Below are positions 14,516-22,306 of a DNA stretch of 64,000 nucleotides, in pieces. The notes beneath the pieces were generated by a model. It did not search any database. It saw only the letters and a list, made by a program, of their open reading frames with translations, and had not been told where the DNA came from. Each line of letters opens with the position of its first letter. The first letter of the stretch is position 1. Source of the stretch: UBA2357 sp041916775 (GTDB taxonomy: Bacteria; Pseudomonadota; Gammaproteobacteria; Burkholderiales; Rhodocyclaceae). The DNA is taken from assembly GCA_041916775.1 (NCBI GenBank), contig JAYRYZ010000011.1:1-64000 (forward strand), given 5' to 3'. The position numbers and the translations under genes are program-made.

Positions 14516-15619
14516 ATGGCACTGATCTTTCCGCGCTTGGCGCAAAACTTCATCAAGAACGGCTATTTCCCGACCGACGAGGACACCCTCGGCCGGATCA
14601 TCGGGGCGCTAGACATCGATGCAGCCCGGATCCGCATCATCGATCCGTGTTGTGGCGAGGGCACCGCGCTGGCCGAGCTCAAGCGGCATCTGAGCGATTG
14701 CGGCGCCGAGGTCGAGGCGCTGGGCATCGAGTACGACACCGAACGTGCCTGGCACGCCAAGCGCCTGCTCGATACCGTCCTGCACTCGGACGCTCAGGAT
14801 GTGTTCATGAGCCCACGTAGTGCCGGGCTGTTGTTTCTCAATCCACCCTACGGCCAGACGGTCGCAGACAATGCGCGCACCGGTGACGGCAAGCGCTCGG
14901 ATCGTCTGGAGCTGCAGTTCATGCGCCAGACCTTCTCGTGGTTGAGTGCCGGCGGTGTGCTGGTCCTGATCGTGCCGCACTACATCTTCGATGAAGAGGC
15001 GGCGAACCTGGTGTCACGCAACTTTCGCCAGGTCACCTGCTGGATGGCGCCCGAGGCGCGGTTCAAGCAAGCCGTCGTGATGGGCATCAAACGTCGCACG
15101 GCCAGTCTCGACCCCAAGGTGGTCGCGCAACTGGTGGCCATGGGTCGGGGTGAGTTGCCCGAGGTGTTGCCCGAGCAATGGACGCGTGAGCCCTATGTCG
15201 TGCCGGCAGCAAGCGACGCAGCCAGCTTCGCGTTCAACGCGGTGCGGATCAACGGTGAGGAGTTGGCACTCGAGATCGATCGGCTTGCCGATTCAACGCT
15301 CTGGTCGCAGTTCGATCAGACCTTCACCACCGAAGACAGCCCGCCGCGCCCGCCGCTGCGTGATCTGTCCAACTGGCATCTGGCGCTCGCGCTTGCTGCC
15401 GGACAAATCGGGGGGTTCGTCACCTCCAATAGTGGTCGCACCCTGTTGATCAAGGGCTCGACTCACAAGGATAAGAAAGTGACCGTCGAGGTCGAGGAGC
15501 GGGAAAACGGTGCGCACATCGAAACACGCGTGGCCACCGACCGTTTCGTGCCCGTCATTCGGGCCATCAACTTCACGGAAGGCTCGCCCGACTACGGTCG
15601 GGTGATCACGATCCGCTGA
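14516..15619 (+). CDS. DUF6094-like N6-adenine DNA methyltransferase
   Basis: A 367-residue class I SAM-dependent methylase. Motif I is IIDPCCGEGTALAELKRHL (near residues 42-60), the acidic SAM-binding residue is in GIEYDTERA, and catalytic motif IV is LLFLNPPYGQ (near 103-112), the NPPY of adenine-N6 enzymes. The C-terminal third shows no restriction nuclease motif. This domain set is that of DUF6094 proteins common in ICEs. Likely role: methylating ICE DNA against host restriction. Own leader with GGAGG; the upstream ATG at 14486 lies within the leader. Confidence 0.85.
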   Translation: MALIFPRLAQNFIKNGYFPTDEDTLGRIIGALDIDAARIRIIDPCCGEGTALAELKRHLSDCGAEVEALGIEYDTERAWHAKRLLDTVLHSDAQDVFMSPRSAGLLFLNPPYGQTVADNARTGDGKRSDRLELQFMRQTFSWLSAGGVLVLIVPHYIFDEEAANLVSRNFRQVTCWMAPEARFKQAVVMGIKRRTASLDPKVVAQLVAMGRGELPEVLPEQWTREPYVVPAASDAASFAFNAVRINGEELALEIDRLADSTLWSQFDQTFTTEDSPPRPPLRDLSNWHLALALAAGQIGGFVTSNSGRTLLIKGSTHKDKKVTVEVEERENGAHIETRVATDRFVPVIRAINFTEGSPDYGRVITIR

Positions 15620-15703
15620 TCCTGCAGTTCTCTTCGCTTCATTCACCCTCGCGGGGTCGCGCCCGCAAGGGACGGCTCCGTTTTCATCCCTGGAGCCTGT
15701 CTC
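15620..15703 (+). promoter_or_regulatory. Short leader with hairpin
   Basis: Only the second domain of the leader family is present: TTCATTCACCCTCGCGGGG-type start, GCGGG/CCCGC pairing (about 15652-15666), AAGGGACGGCTCC, a T-rich stretch and CTGGAGCCTG before the ATG at 15704. No pseudoknot segment. Confidence 0.45.
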
Positions 15704-16405
15704 ATGGACAATGTTGAGCCGCTTTTGCGTGAAGTACCCACTTCCACCCTGCCCGTGTGGCGGATTCGGGAGTTATCCGATCTGTTCGTCGACGCCCTGG
15801 TGTGCGACGAGGCCGGTCAAATCCTGTTCGTGTCGGTGTATGGGCGTGACGGAGCGATCCAGCAACTGATGTCGGCATTCCATCTGCCGAGCTCACAAGG
15901 CGGCGTCGATTTTCTGACGCTCGAGCCTGCAACCCGCCCTTGCCCGCACTGGTCGCGCGGCATGCGCGCACTGGTCGGTGATCCGAAGCGATTCGGCAAG
16001 CTCACCGGCAAGTTGTCTCGCGGTCTGTTCGGCGTCGTGAGTCATGTGTTCATCTATGACGAAGCCGCGATCGCTGCGGATCATTCGGCCGGCAGCGGTT
16101 GGGTGATCTCGCACGACTGCACCGAAGAGGCACACCAAGCCCGCATCTGGGGCATGGTGAAGCGCTTGCTGCCCCTGCCGGTGCTCGATCACTGGCGTGA
16201 CGCGCTGCTGGGCGCCATTGGCAACATGGTGGTGCATATGGATCGCAATGCGGGCGCAAGCTGGCCTGCCATCGGTCGGGTGCGTGCCGCTCAGGTGCGA
16301 CTCGACAACAGCATCAAGGAGACGGTTTCCGGTTTGGTCCGCGCAGGCGTGCTGACACGGGAAGCCCGATCATCACCCCCCGCACGTCCGGCGCTCTCGG
16401 CCTGA
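15704..16405 (+). CDS. Hypothetical ICE protein
   Basis: A 233-residue soluble protein (WRIRELSDLFVDALVCDEAG, ILFVSVYGRDGAIQQLMSAF; later VVSHVFIYDEAAIAADHSAG and WGMVKRLLPLPVLDHWRDAL). Alternating hydrophobic strands in the first half, helices in the second. It sits between the methylase and the giant helicase, each with its own leader; in comparable ICEs a protein of unknown function is found here. No catalytic motif recognised. Confidence 0.65.
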   Translation: MDNVEPLLREVPTSTLPVWRIRELSDLFVDALVCDEAGQILFVSVYGRDGAIQQLMSAFHLPSSQGGVDFLTLEPATRPCPHWSRGMRALVGDPKRFGKLTGKLSRGLFGVVSHVFIYDEAAIAADHSAGSGWVISHDCTEEAHQARIWGMVKRLLPLPVLDHWRDALLGAIGNMVVHMDRNAGASWPAIGRVRAAQVRLDNSIKETVSGLVRAGVLTREARSSPPARPALSA

Positions 16406-16490
16406 CGTGTTTTCTTGGTAGTTCTCAACCCTCGGCGGGTCGATCATCCCCGCCGGGGATGGCGCTCGCCTCCATCTTTGGAGCGCAATC
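16406..16490 (+). promoter_or_regulatory. Short leader with two mutually exclusive hairpins
   Basis: Hairpin A: GGCGGG (16434-16439) with CCCGCC (16449-16454). Hairpin B: ATCCCC (16446-16451) with GGGGAT (16455-16460). They share 16449-16451 and cannot form together. A T/C-rich stretch and TTTGGAGCGC follow, then ATG at 16491. Confidence 0.5.
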
Positions 16491-19151
16491 ATGACGCAAC
16501 CCGTCAACAATCTGCTGCATGAGCAGCTTTGCAACTGGCTTCGGGACAACCCGGCGCCGCAATCCACCCCCTCGAGCGACCCGATGAATCCGATGGTCAT
16601 CGCCAAGCTGTTCGATGCCTTTGGATCGGCGACCTGGTGGGTGACCGAGTATGACCGCGTCAGCCGCCTCACCTTCGGCTATGTGACCGGGCTGCAGTTC
16701 GACGAGTGGGGTTCGGCGTCGATCGACGAGATGGCCGAGTTGATCGGCCCGGGCGGTGTGGGGCGTATCGAGGTTGATGCGCACTTCCGGCCCAAGCCTT
16801 TCGAGGACGCGATCGCACAGTATCGGAGCTCGATCGCGTCGGATCACTTCGAGACGGCTGCAGATTACGGCGATGAGAGTCCTCAACGGGTGCTCGAGGC
16901 GGTCACGCAGGCCTCGGGCGACGAGATGGGCCTCAACGCGTTCATCGCCGAATATGGCGAGGGCTTGCTCGATGCGGTCCGTGATCAGAACCCGCCGGTC
17001 TTTACCGGCAAGGCGCTGATCGGTCGGGTCAATGTGATGGCGGGGTTGGCGCGCAAGCCCTTCCCTGCTCAATGCGACGTGGTGCATGCCATGGCCACGC
17101 TCCTCATCGATCGGAACCAGCCGGCAGGCATCATCAATGCCGAGATGGGAACGGGCAAGACGATGATGGCGATTGCCCTTGCGGCCGTGTGTCATGCGGA
17201 AGGGATCCGGCGCAGCCTGGTCATTTGTCCGCCGCACCTGGTCTACAAGTGGCGTCGCGAAATCAAGGAGACCGTGCCGAATGCGCGCGTCTGGATCCTT
17301 AACGGTCCGGATACGCTCACGAAGCTGCTCCAGATTCGAGCAATGCGGCAGCAAAAGCCATCGGTCCCGGAGTTTTTTGTGATGGGACGTGTGCGCATGC
17401 GGCTGGGCTACCACTGGCGCCCTGCCTTCATCAAGCGAAAGGTCCATGGGGGAGAAATGCCCCGCGGGACCAAGGTGTGCCAGTGTCCCGATTGCTTTGA
17501 ATGGATCACGGACGAGGACGGCGCACCGTTCACCGATGCGGCACTGGCGACGGTGTGGCTCACCAAGCAACAGCGCTTTTGTCGCAAGTGTCACGGTGCT
17601 TTGTGGACCTTGATGCGCCCGGGCACGACGGCCGTCTCGCGACGCGAGTTGTTGCTCAAGGCACTGACGGGACTGCCGACGATCGGGAGCGTCACGGCGG
17701 CGAAGTTGCTGGACCGGTTCGGCGAGGAGATGATCGCTTCAATGCTGGCTGACAACGTCTACGAGTTCATCAATCTGATGGATGAGGATGGGGAGTTGGT
17801 CTTCAGCGATCGGCAGGCCCGGCGCATGGAGCGTGCCATGGCCAACACCGAGTTCTCGTTTGGCCAGGGGGGCTATCAGGCCACCGAGTTCATCAAGCGC
17901 TACCTTCCGCAGGGCTATTTCGGCCTGTTGGTCGTCGATGAGGGGCATGAGTTCAAGAACGAGGGTTCTGCCCAGGGTCAGGCGTTCGGTGTGCTCGCAC
18001 GCAAGTGTCGCAAGACTGTGTTGCTCACCGGGACGTTGATGGGGGGCTATGCAGACGACTTGTTCTATCTGTTGTGGCGGCTCCATCCGAGCCTGATGTG
18101 TGGCGATGGCTTCAAGCATCGCAAGGCGGGTCTGGGCAGTGCTGCGATGGCCTTCATGCGGGCGCATGGGGTCATCAAGGACATCTACCGGACGACGAGC
18201 GACGAAACCGTGTCGCATCGCACCGCGCGCGGCAAGCAGTCGGTCCATCGGGTGGCACGGGCACCGGGCTTTGGTCCGGCCGGCATCATGCGCTATGTGG
18301 TGCCGATCACCGCCTTCATGAAGCTCTCGCACCTCGGCGCCGGGGTGTTGCCTGACTACCAGGAGCGGTTCGTCCCGGTAGCCATGACCCTCGATCAGGA
18401 ACGCCTCTACCAGGGTTTCCAGGAGCGCTTGAAGTCGCGCTTGCGGGACGCGCTGCGGGCCGGGGATCACAGCCTGTTGGGGGTGGTGCTCAATGCGTTG
18501 CTGGCCTGGCCGGACTGCGGTTTCCGCGAGGAGATCGTCCGGCATCCGCATCGTCGCAAGGAAGTGATCGCGCATCTACCGATCCTGTTCTCCGAGACGC
18601 AACCCGCGCCGAAGGAAGAGGAGCTGCTCGCGTTGATCGCTGACGCCAAGGCGCGGGGTCGCAAGGTGCTGGTCTATACGGTCTATACCGGTGCGCGGGA
18701 TACCACGTCGCGGTTGAAGGGCCTGATTGAAGCCGAAGGCCTGAGCGTGGCGGTACTGCGCGCGACGGTTCAGGCCGACAGGCGTGAGGACTGGTTGCTT
18801 GAGCAGGTGGATCGGGGGGTCGATGTCGTACTGACCAACCCCGAGCTGGTGAAGACGGGCCTGGACATGCTCGAGTTTCCGACCATCGTGTTCATGCAGT
18901 CGGGTTACAACATTTACACCCTGCAACAGGCGGCGCGCCGGTCCTGGAGGATTGGGCAGAGGCGTGATGTGGAAGTGAAGTTCCTCGGTTACGGGGGCAC
19001 GGCCCAGATGGCGTGCCTGCAGTTGATGGCCGAGAAAATCGCAGTGAGCCAGTCGACCTCGGGGGATATGCCCGAGTCCGGTCTGGATGTGTTGAACCAA
19101 TCGGGCGATTCCATTGAGGTCGCCTTGGCCCGGCAACTGATCGCCGGTTAA
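16491..19151 (+). CDS. Large SNF2-type helicase with zinc finger
   Basis: An 886-residue superfamily 2 ATPase. Motif I AEMGTGKTMM lies near residue 220, motif Ia LVICPPHLVYKWRREI near 245, motif II VVDEGHEFKNE near 481 (DEGH instead of DEAH), motif III LLTGTLMGG near 508, and the C-terminal lobe ends with RRSWRIGQRRDVEVKF near 813. A four-cysteine zinc finger (CQCPDC ... CRKCHG, about 328-367) is inserted between motifs Ia and II, followed by a helix-hairpin-helix-like TGLPTIGSVTAAKLLDRFGE. The enzyme probably remodels or translocates on DNA during ICE replication or protects it. Own short leader with TTTGGAG. Confidence 0.88.
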   Translation: MTQPVNNLLHEQLCNWLRDNPAPQSTPSSDPMNPMVIAKLFDAFGSATWWVTEYDRVSRLTFGYVTGLQFDEWGSASIDEMAELIGPGGVGRIEVDAHFRPKPFEDAIAQYRSSIASDHFETAADYGDESPQRVLEAVTQASGDEMGLNAFIAEYGEGLLDAVRDQNPPVFTGKALIGRVNVMAGLARKPFPAQCDVVHAMATLLIDRNQPAGIINAEMGTGKTMMAIALAAVCHAEGIRRSLVICPPHLVYKWRREIKETVPNARVWILNGPDTLTKLLQIRAMRQQKPSVPEFFVMGRVRMRLGYHWRPAFIKRKVHGGEMPRGTKVCQCPDCFEWITDEDGAPFTDAALATVWLTKQQRFCRKCHGALWTLMRPGTTAVSRRELLLKALTGLPTIGSVTAAKLLDRFGEEMIASMLADNVYEFINLMDEDGELVFSDRQARRMERAMANTEFSFGQGGYQATEFIKRYLPQGYFGLLVVDEGHEFKNEGSAQGQAFGVLARKCRKTVLLTGTLMGGYADDLFYLLWRLHPSLMCGDGFKHRKAGLGSAAMAFMRAHGVIKDIYRTTSDETVSHRTARGKQSVHRVARAPGFGPAGIMRYVVPITAFMKLSHLGAGVLPDYQERFVPVAMTLDQERLYQGFQERLKSRLRDALRAGDHSLLGVVLNALLAWPDCGFREEIVRHPHRRKEVIAHLPILFSETQPAPKEEELLALIADAKARGRKVLVYTVYTGARDTTSRLKGLIEAEGLSVAVLRATVQADRREDWLLEQVDRGVDVVLTNPELVKTGLDMLEFPTIVFMQSGYNIYTLQQAARRSWRIGQRRDVEVKFLGYGGTAQMACLQLMAEKIAVSQSTSGDMPESGLDVLNQSGDSIEVALARQLIAG

Positions 19152-19222
19152 TTCTCACCCACCCGAGCGGGGCATGGTCCCCGCAAGGGGCGTGCTCCGC
19201 TTTTTCCTTTTAGGAGCACGAA
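19152..19222 (+). promoter_or_regulatory. Short leader with hairpin
   Basis: GCGGGG...CCCCGC (about 19167-19183) followed by AAGGGGCGTGCTCCGC, a T-rich run and TTTTAGGAGCACG before the ATG at 19223. Same layout as the other short leaders, no pseudoknot. Confidence 0.45.
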
Positions 19223-19804
19223 ATGAATGCATCAGATCAGGCGTTGGATGGCTTTGCTTGGAACACCGGGCGTTGGTATTCGGCGCACGGTCAGCGCATC
19301 GCAGCGGTGGTTCTGGAAAGCGGTCGCGTCGCCTTCATGGATATCGATCGCAACATCAGCGGCGCCACGCGGCACGAATTCATGGGCCGCTCGGAGAACC
19401 CGCTCAATCACAGACGGCTGCAGGCATTCGTGATGCGTGAGTACGACAACTGCGCCTACGACGATCTTGCATCCACCTTCTGGATGATGTCGCGTGGTGC
19501 GGAGTGGCCCGCCTTGCGCGTTCGGCTTACCGCGATGGCCTCGGCCGTCTCATCGGCCGAGGCCATCGCCTCGGCCGAGCTGGATCCATCCGCTGCGGCG
19601 AAGTTGCGTCGGGCTGCTGTTGTGGCCGCACTCGCCGTGCTCGAGGACTTCAACGACCTCGAGCAGATCGACGAGCTTTATGACGAGCACCCGGCGCTTG
19701 CGAGCGCACTCGCGACCTTGATCCCGGGGTTCGAGTATCCGGACTGGTCACATCGCACGATCGCCGATGTTCGCCGAGCGGCAGAAGTGGCAAACCGACC
19801 TTAA
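19223..19804 (+). CDS. Hypothetical ICE protein
   Basis: A 193-residue protein, N-terminal half mixed alpha/beta (GRWYSAHGQRIAAVVLESGR, VMREYDNCAYDDLASTFW), C-terminal half a run of Ala/Glu-rich helices (MASAVSSAEAIASAELDPSA, VLEDFNDLEQIDELYDEHPA). No membrane segment or catalytic motif. Its ATG is preceded by AGGAGCACGAA. It lies between the helicase and the cytosine methylase. Function unknown. Confidence 0.62.
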   Translation: MNASDQALDGFAWNTGRWYSAHGQRIAAVVLESGRVAFMDIDRNISGATRHEFMGRSENPLNHRRLQAFVMREYDNCAYDDLASTFWMMSRGAEWPALRVRLTAMASAVSSAEAIASAELDPSAAAKLRRAAVVAALAVLEDFNDLEQIDELYDEHPALASALATLIPGFEYPDWSHRTIADVRRAAEVANRP

Positions 19805-20015
19805 CCCAACCCGAGAGCCCCCCACAGGGGGGCTTTCCTCAAGCGCCTGGTCGCGGGCGCTTCAGGAAAGCACACCGGCATCGCCGGACCCTTCAATGGC
19901 AGTCAGTCGCTGAAACTGCCGGGCCGATGGCCTGCGACTCAATTCGTTTCTCAACCCTACCCGCGCGGGTCCGCAACCCGCAAGGGGGCGCCGCGTTCCA
20001 TTCCGGAGATCATCA
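19805..20015 (+). promoter_or_regulatory. Structured leader 7 (pseudoknot type) with terminator
   Basis: Terminator hairpin AGCCCCCC (19816-19823), ACA, GGGGGGCT (19827-19834), TTCC. Overlapping alternative: GCTTTCCT (19832-19839) with AGGAAAGC (19864-19871), extended by AAGCGCC (19841-19847) with GGCGCTT (19856-19862). Pseudoknot: stem 1 GGCAGT (19898-19903) with ACTGCC (19915-19920); loop AGTCGC (19905-19910) with GCGACT (19934-19939); hairpin 2 GGCC (19922-19925) with GGCC (19929-19932). GCGGGTCCGCAACCCGC hairpin and CCGGAG ribosome binding site follow. Confidence 0.72.
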
Positions 20016-21413
20016 ATGAAAGCGGTGTCGATCGTCGCCTTGCGCGAAAAACGGGGCTCGCCCCACTTCTGGCTGGAAAACCAGTCTGCCACCCGCTCGG
20101 GCTTCATGCCGGGCGAACACTTCAACCTTCGCCCCTATCGCATGGGGGTACTGCTCGAGCTCGCCGATCAGGGCGAGCGAACCGTGTCCCGCAAGACCAA
20201 GGGTGCTTCGCTCGTGCCGATCATCGACATCAACTCCCGAGAGGCTCTGGGGCCGTTGGTGGGCCATGAGGTCGTGCGGGTCGTCTTCGGCGATCGTGCG
20301 ATCTATGTGACCCCGCCCGCGTCCGAGATCCGGCGGCAACGGCGCTTGCGCAGGCTGCGGGCGCACCTCGAGGACAAGGTGGTCGAAACAGGTGGTGTGG
20401 CGTGTGGTGGCGGCATTCTGAGCCATGCACTGCATGCTGGCTTGTCCGATGCCGGACTCAGTCCGACGAGTCGGCTCGCCAACGAGATCCGGGTCGATGT
20501 GGCCAACCATGCCTTCGTGCATAACGAGTCGTTCTCCGAGGAGACCGTTTTTGCGACGATGCCGTTGCAGGAGCTGGCGTTCGACGAGGAAGTGATGGCT
20601 CGGTTGCCCGAAATCGATGTCCTCGAGCTCGGTCTGCCGTGCTCGGGCGCCTCGAGCGCCGGACGTGCGAAGAACGCCATCAGCCTGCCCGAGGCGCATC
20701 CCTTCGTGGGGCATCTCGTCGCCGGCGCTGTGGCGATCATCGCGAAGTTGAATCCGGTGTGCATCGTCCTCGAGAACGTGCCGAACTATGCACGCAGCGC
20801 CTCGGCCGCGATCCTGCGCACGCAGCTTGCGGATATGGGTTACAGCGTTTCAGAGCGCATCCTGGTCGGTACCGACTGGGGCGAGCTGGAGGCCCGGCAG
20901 CGCTGGTTTCTGGTGGCGATGACGCGGGGTGTCGGGTTCGATTTTGAGGCCCTTCAACCTGGCGAGCAGCGTGTTCGCTACCTGGCCGAGATCATGGATG
21001 CAGTGCCGGTCGACGATCCTTCGTGGTCGCGGATGCAGTATCTGCGCGACAAGGAAGTGCGGGATCGCGAGGCTGGCAAAGGGTTCAGGATGCAGGTGTT
21101 TGACGGCAGCGAGATCGCCATCAGTACGCTCACCAAGGGGCTTCACAAGCGGCGATCAACCGATCCCTTCTTCGTGCATCCCGAGGATCCGGACCTGTTG
21201 CGTCTGCCGACGGTCGGCGAGCATGCCCGCTGCAAGGGTGTGCCCGAGCACCTGGTGGCGGGACTGCCTCAGTCGATCGGCCATGAGGTACTGGGTCAGT
21301 CGATCGTCTATGGCCCGGTCAGAGCCATGGCTCGACACATCGGCGAGGCGCTCCTGCGCTTCGAGGGTGTGGAGATTCACGCCGCAGCAATGCGGTTCAG
21401 TGCGGCGGCCTGA
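20016..21413 (+). CDS. C5 cytosine DNA methyltransferase with N-terminal extension
   Basis: A 465-residue DNA cytosine methylase. After a 120-residue N-terminal extension (FWLENQSATRSGFMPGEHFN, RTVSRKTKGASLVPIIDINS), the methylase region shows GGVACGGGILSHALHAGLSD as a divergent motif I, GLPCSGASSAG near residue 207 with the catalytic Cys, CIVLENVPNYARS near 249-261 (motif VI ENV), and ARQRWFLVAM. No restriction partner is adjacent, so it is likely an orphan methylase protecting the element during transfer. The gene has its own pseudoknot leader and a terminator at 21433-21456. Confidence 0.85.
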   Translation: MKAVSIVALREKRGSPHFWLENQSATRSGFMPGEHFNLRPYRMGVLLELADQGERTVSRKTKGASLVPIIDINSREALGPLVGHEVVRVVFGDRAIYVTPPASEIRRQRRLRRLRAHLEDKVVETGGVACGGGILSHALHAGLSDAGLSPTSRLANEIRVDVANHAFVHNESFSEETVFATMPLQELAFDEEVMARLPEIDVLELGLPCSGASSAGRAKNAISLPEAHPFVGHLVAGAVAIIAKLNPVCIVLENVPNYARSASAAILRTQLADMGYSVSERILVGTDWGELEARQRWFLVAMTRGVGFDFEALQPGEQRVRYLAEIMDAVPVDDPSWSRMQYLRDKEVRDREAGKGFRMQVFDGSEIAISTLTKGLHKRRSTDPFFVHPEDPDLLRLPTVGEHARCKGVPEHLVAGLPQSIGHEVLGQSIVYGPVRAMARHIGEALLRFEGVEIHAAAMRFSAAA

Positions 21414-21525
21414 TTCAGGGCGTCGATCAAGGAGGTCATTTTCGGATGACCTTTTTCAACCGGCACCCGAGAGGTTCGATTCCTCTCGGGGAGTCGGCCG
21501 CATTGGGTGCCTGAAAGGAGAACCA
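21414..21525 (+). promoter_or_regulatory. Terminator and leader before an interrupted gene
   Basis: AGGTCAT (21433-21439), TTTCGG, ATGACCT (21446-21452) then TTTT is a good intrinsic terminator for the methylase. A perfect 9-bp hairpin CCCGAGAGG (21466-21474) with CCTCTCGGG (21482-21490) and a GAAAGGAG ribosome binding site (21513-21520) follow, as in the other short leaders. Confidence 0.6.
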
Positions 21526-21606
21526 ATGCGTTTCAACAAGGCCCAAAGCGACTGGCCTACGGTAGCCGCACGTCGTTGCATGATGGATCCAACCCCTCCG
21601 CAATAG
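21526..21606 (+). pseudogene. 5' remnant of an ICE gene cut by the nested island
   Basis: After a normal leader and AAAGGAG, the frame MRFNKAQSDWPTVAARRCMM runs only 26 codons to TAG at 21604-21606. Directly after it the sequence changes character to a serine recombinase cassette, so this looks like the first codons of a backbone gene whose remainder was lost or displaced by insertion near 21590-21610. I could not find its 3' part in the window. Confidence 0.5.
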
Positions 21607-21703
21607 CGCAGTCGTCTTCAGAAAGCAATACATAGAAATTCGGGTGGACAAGGCGCGGTTCTGTCAAAATCGCCGTCAATTTATCAACGTCTCGCAACTG
21701 TCA

Positions 21704-22288
21704 ATGAATCAACGCATCGGCTACGCGCGAGTTTTGACTGGCGATCAAAACCCAGACCAGCAACGAGACGTGCTCGAGCAGGCTGGGTGCGATGACATCT
21801 ACGAGGAAGTGGCTACCGGCAAGAGCACCGACCGACCGCAGCTCACTGAGTGCCTTCGGCGCCTTCGCCGCGGTGACACGCTGGTGGTCTGGAAGCTGGG
21901 TCGATTGGGCCGGTCACTCGCTGACCTAGTGCGGATTGCCAACGACTTGCGCATTCGCGGGGTCTTCATCGAGCTGCGACAGCCGCACGTAGTGTTCGAT
22001 GACTCGACGTTGGGCAAAGCCATGTACGCCATGTTTGGCATGTTTGTCGAGATGGAACGCGACCTGATCCGGGAGCGCACGCATGCAGGCTTGACCGCAG
22101 CACGCGCCCGTGGGCGGGCTGGTGGTCGCAAGCCGAAGCTCGACGAAAAGCAGGTGCGGGAAATCAAGGCGCTGATGCGTGACCCGACCATTCCGGTCAG
22201 CACCATCGCGAAGAGATACAAAGTTTCGCGAACGACAATTTACAAGGTGGCACCCGTCAGGCAAGCCGCCTCGGCGCGAAGAAACTGA
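21704..22288 (+). CDS. Serine recombinase (resolvase type) lacking the catalytic serine
   Basis: A 194-residue resolvase/invertase. The catalytic domain (RIGYARVLTGDQNPDQQRDV start, VWKLGRLGRSLADLV, EMERDLIRERT) and C-terminal HTH (VSTIAKRYKVSRTTIYKV) are intact, but the invariant YARVS serine is leucine: codon TTG where TCG would be expected. gamma-delta resolvase uses Ser10 at this position. The protein is therefore expected to bind DNA but not cleave. ATG at 21704 was chosen as the usual MNQRIGYARV start. It is 18 nt upstream of the methylase gene and could act as its regulator. A recent point mutation or sequencing error is possible. Confidence 0.85.
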   Translation: MNQRIGYARVLTGDQNPDQQRDVLEQAGCDDIYEEVATGKSTDRPQLTECLRRLRRGDTLVVWKLGRLGRSLADLVRIANDLRIRGVFIELRQPHVVFDDSTLGKAMYAMFGMFVEMERDLIRERTHAGLTAARARGRAGGRKPKLDEKQVREIKALMRDPTIPVSTIAKRYKVSRTTIYKVAPVRQAASARRN

Positions 22289-22306
22289 GCAAGCAGAAGG
22301 ACCACA

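Noticed and set aside
16425..17594. 389-codon open frame on the - strand
   Set aside because: Shadow of the large helicase gene, whose motifs are on the + strand; the reverse translation is Arg/His-rich without domain motifs.
21466..21490. Hairpin resembling a tRNA T-arm (7-nt loop TTCGATT)
   Set aside because: It has a 9-bp stem, there are no D-arm, anticodon arm or acceptor partners nearby, and its place matches the second hairpin of other leaders.
21609..21640. Left Tn3-type terminal repeat matching the end at 31320-31357
   Set aside because: Only GTCGTCT.CAGAAA agrees with Tn3-family ends and the rest is unlike the repeat; not enough to define a transposon boundary.
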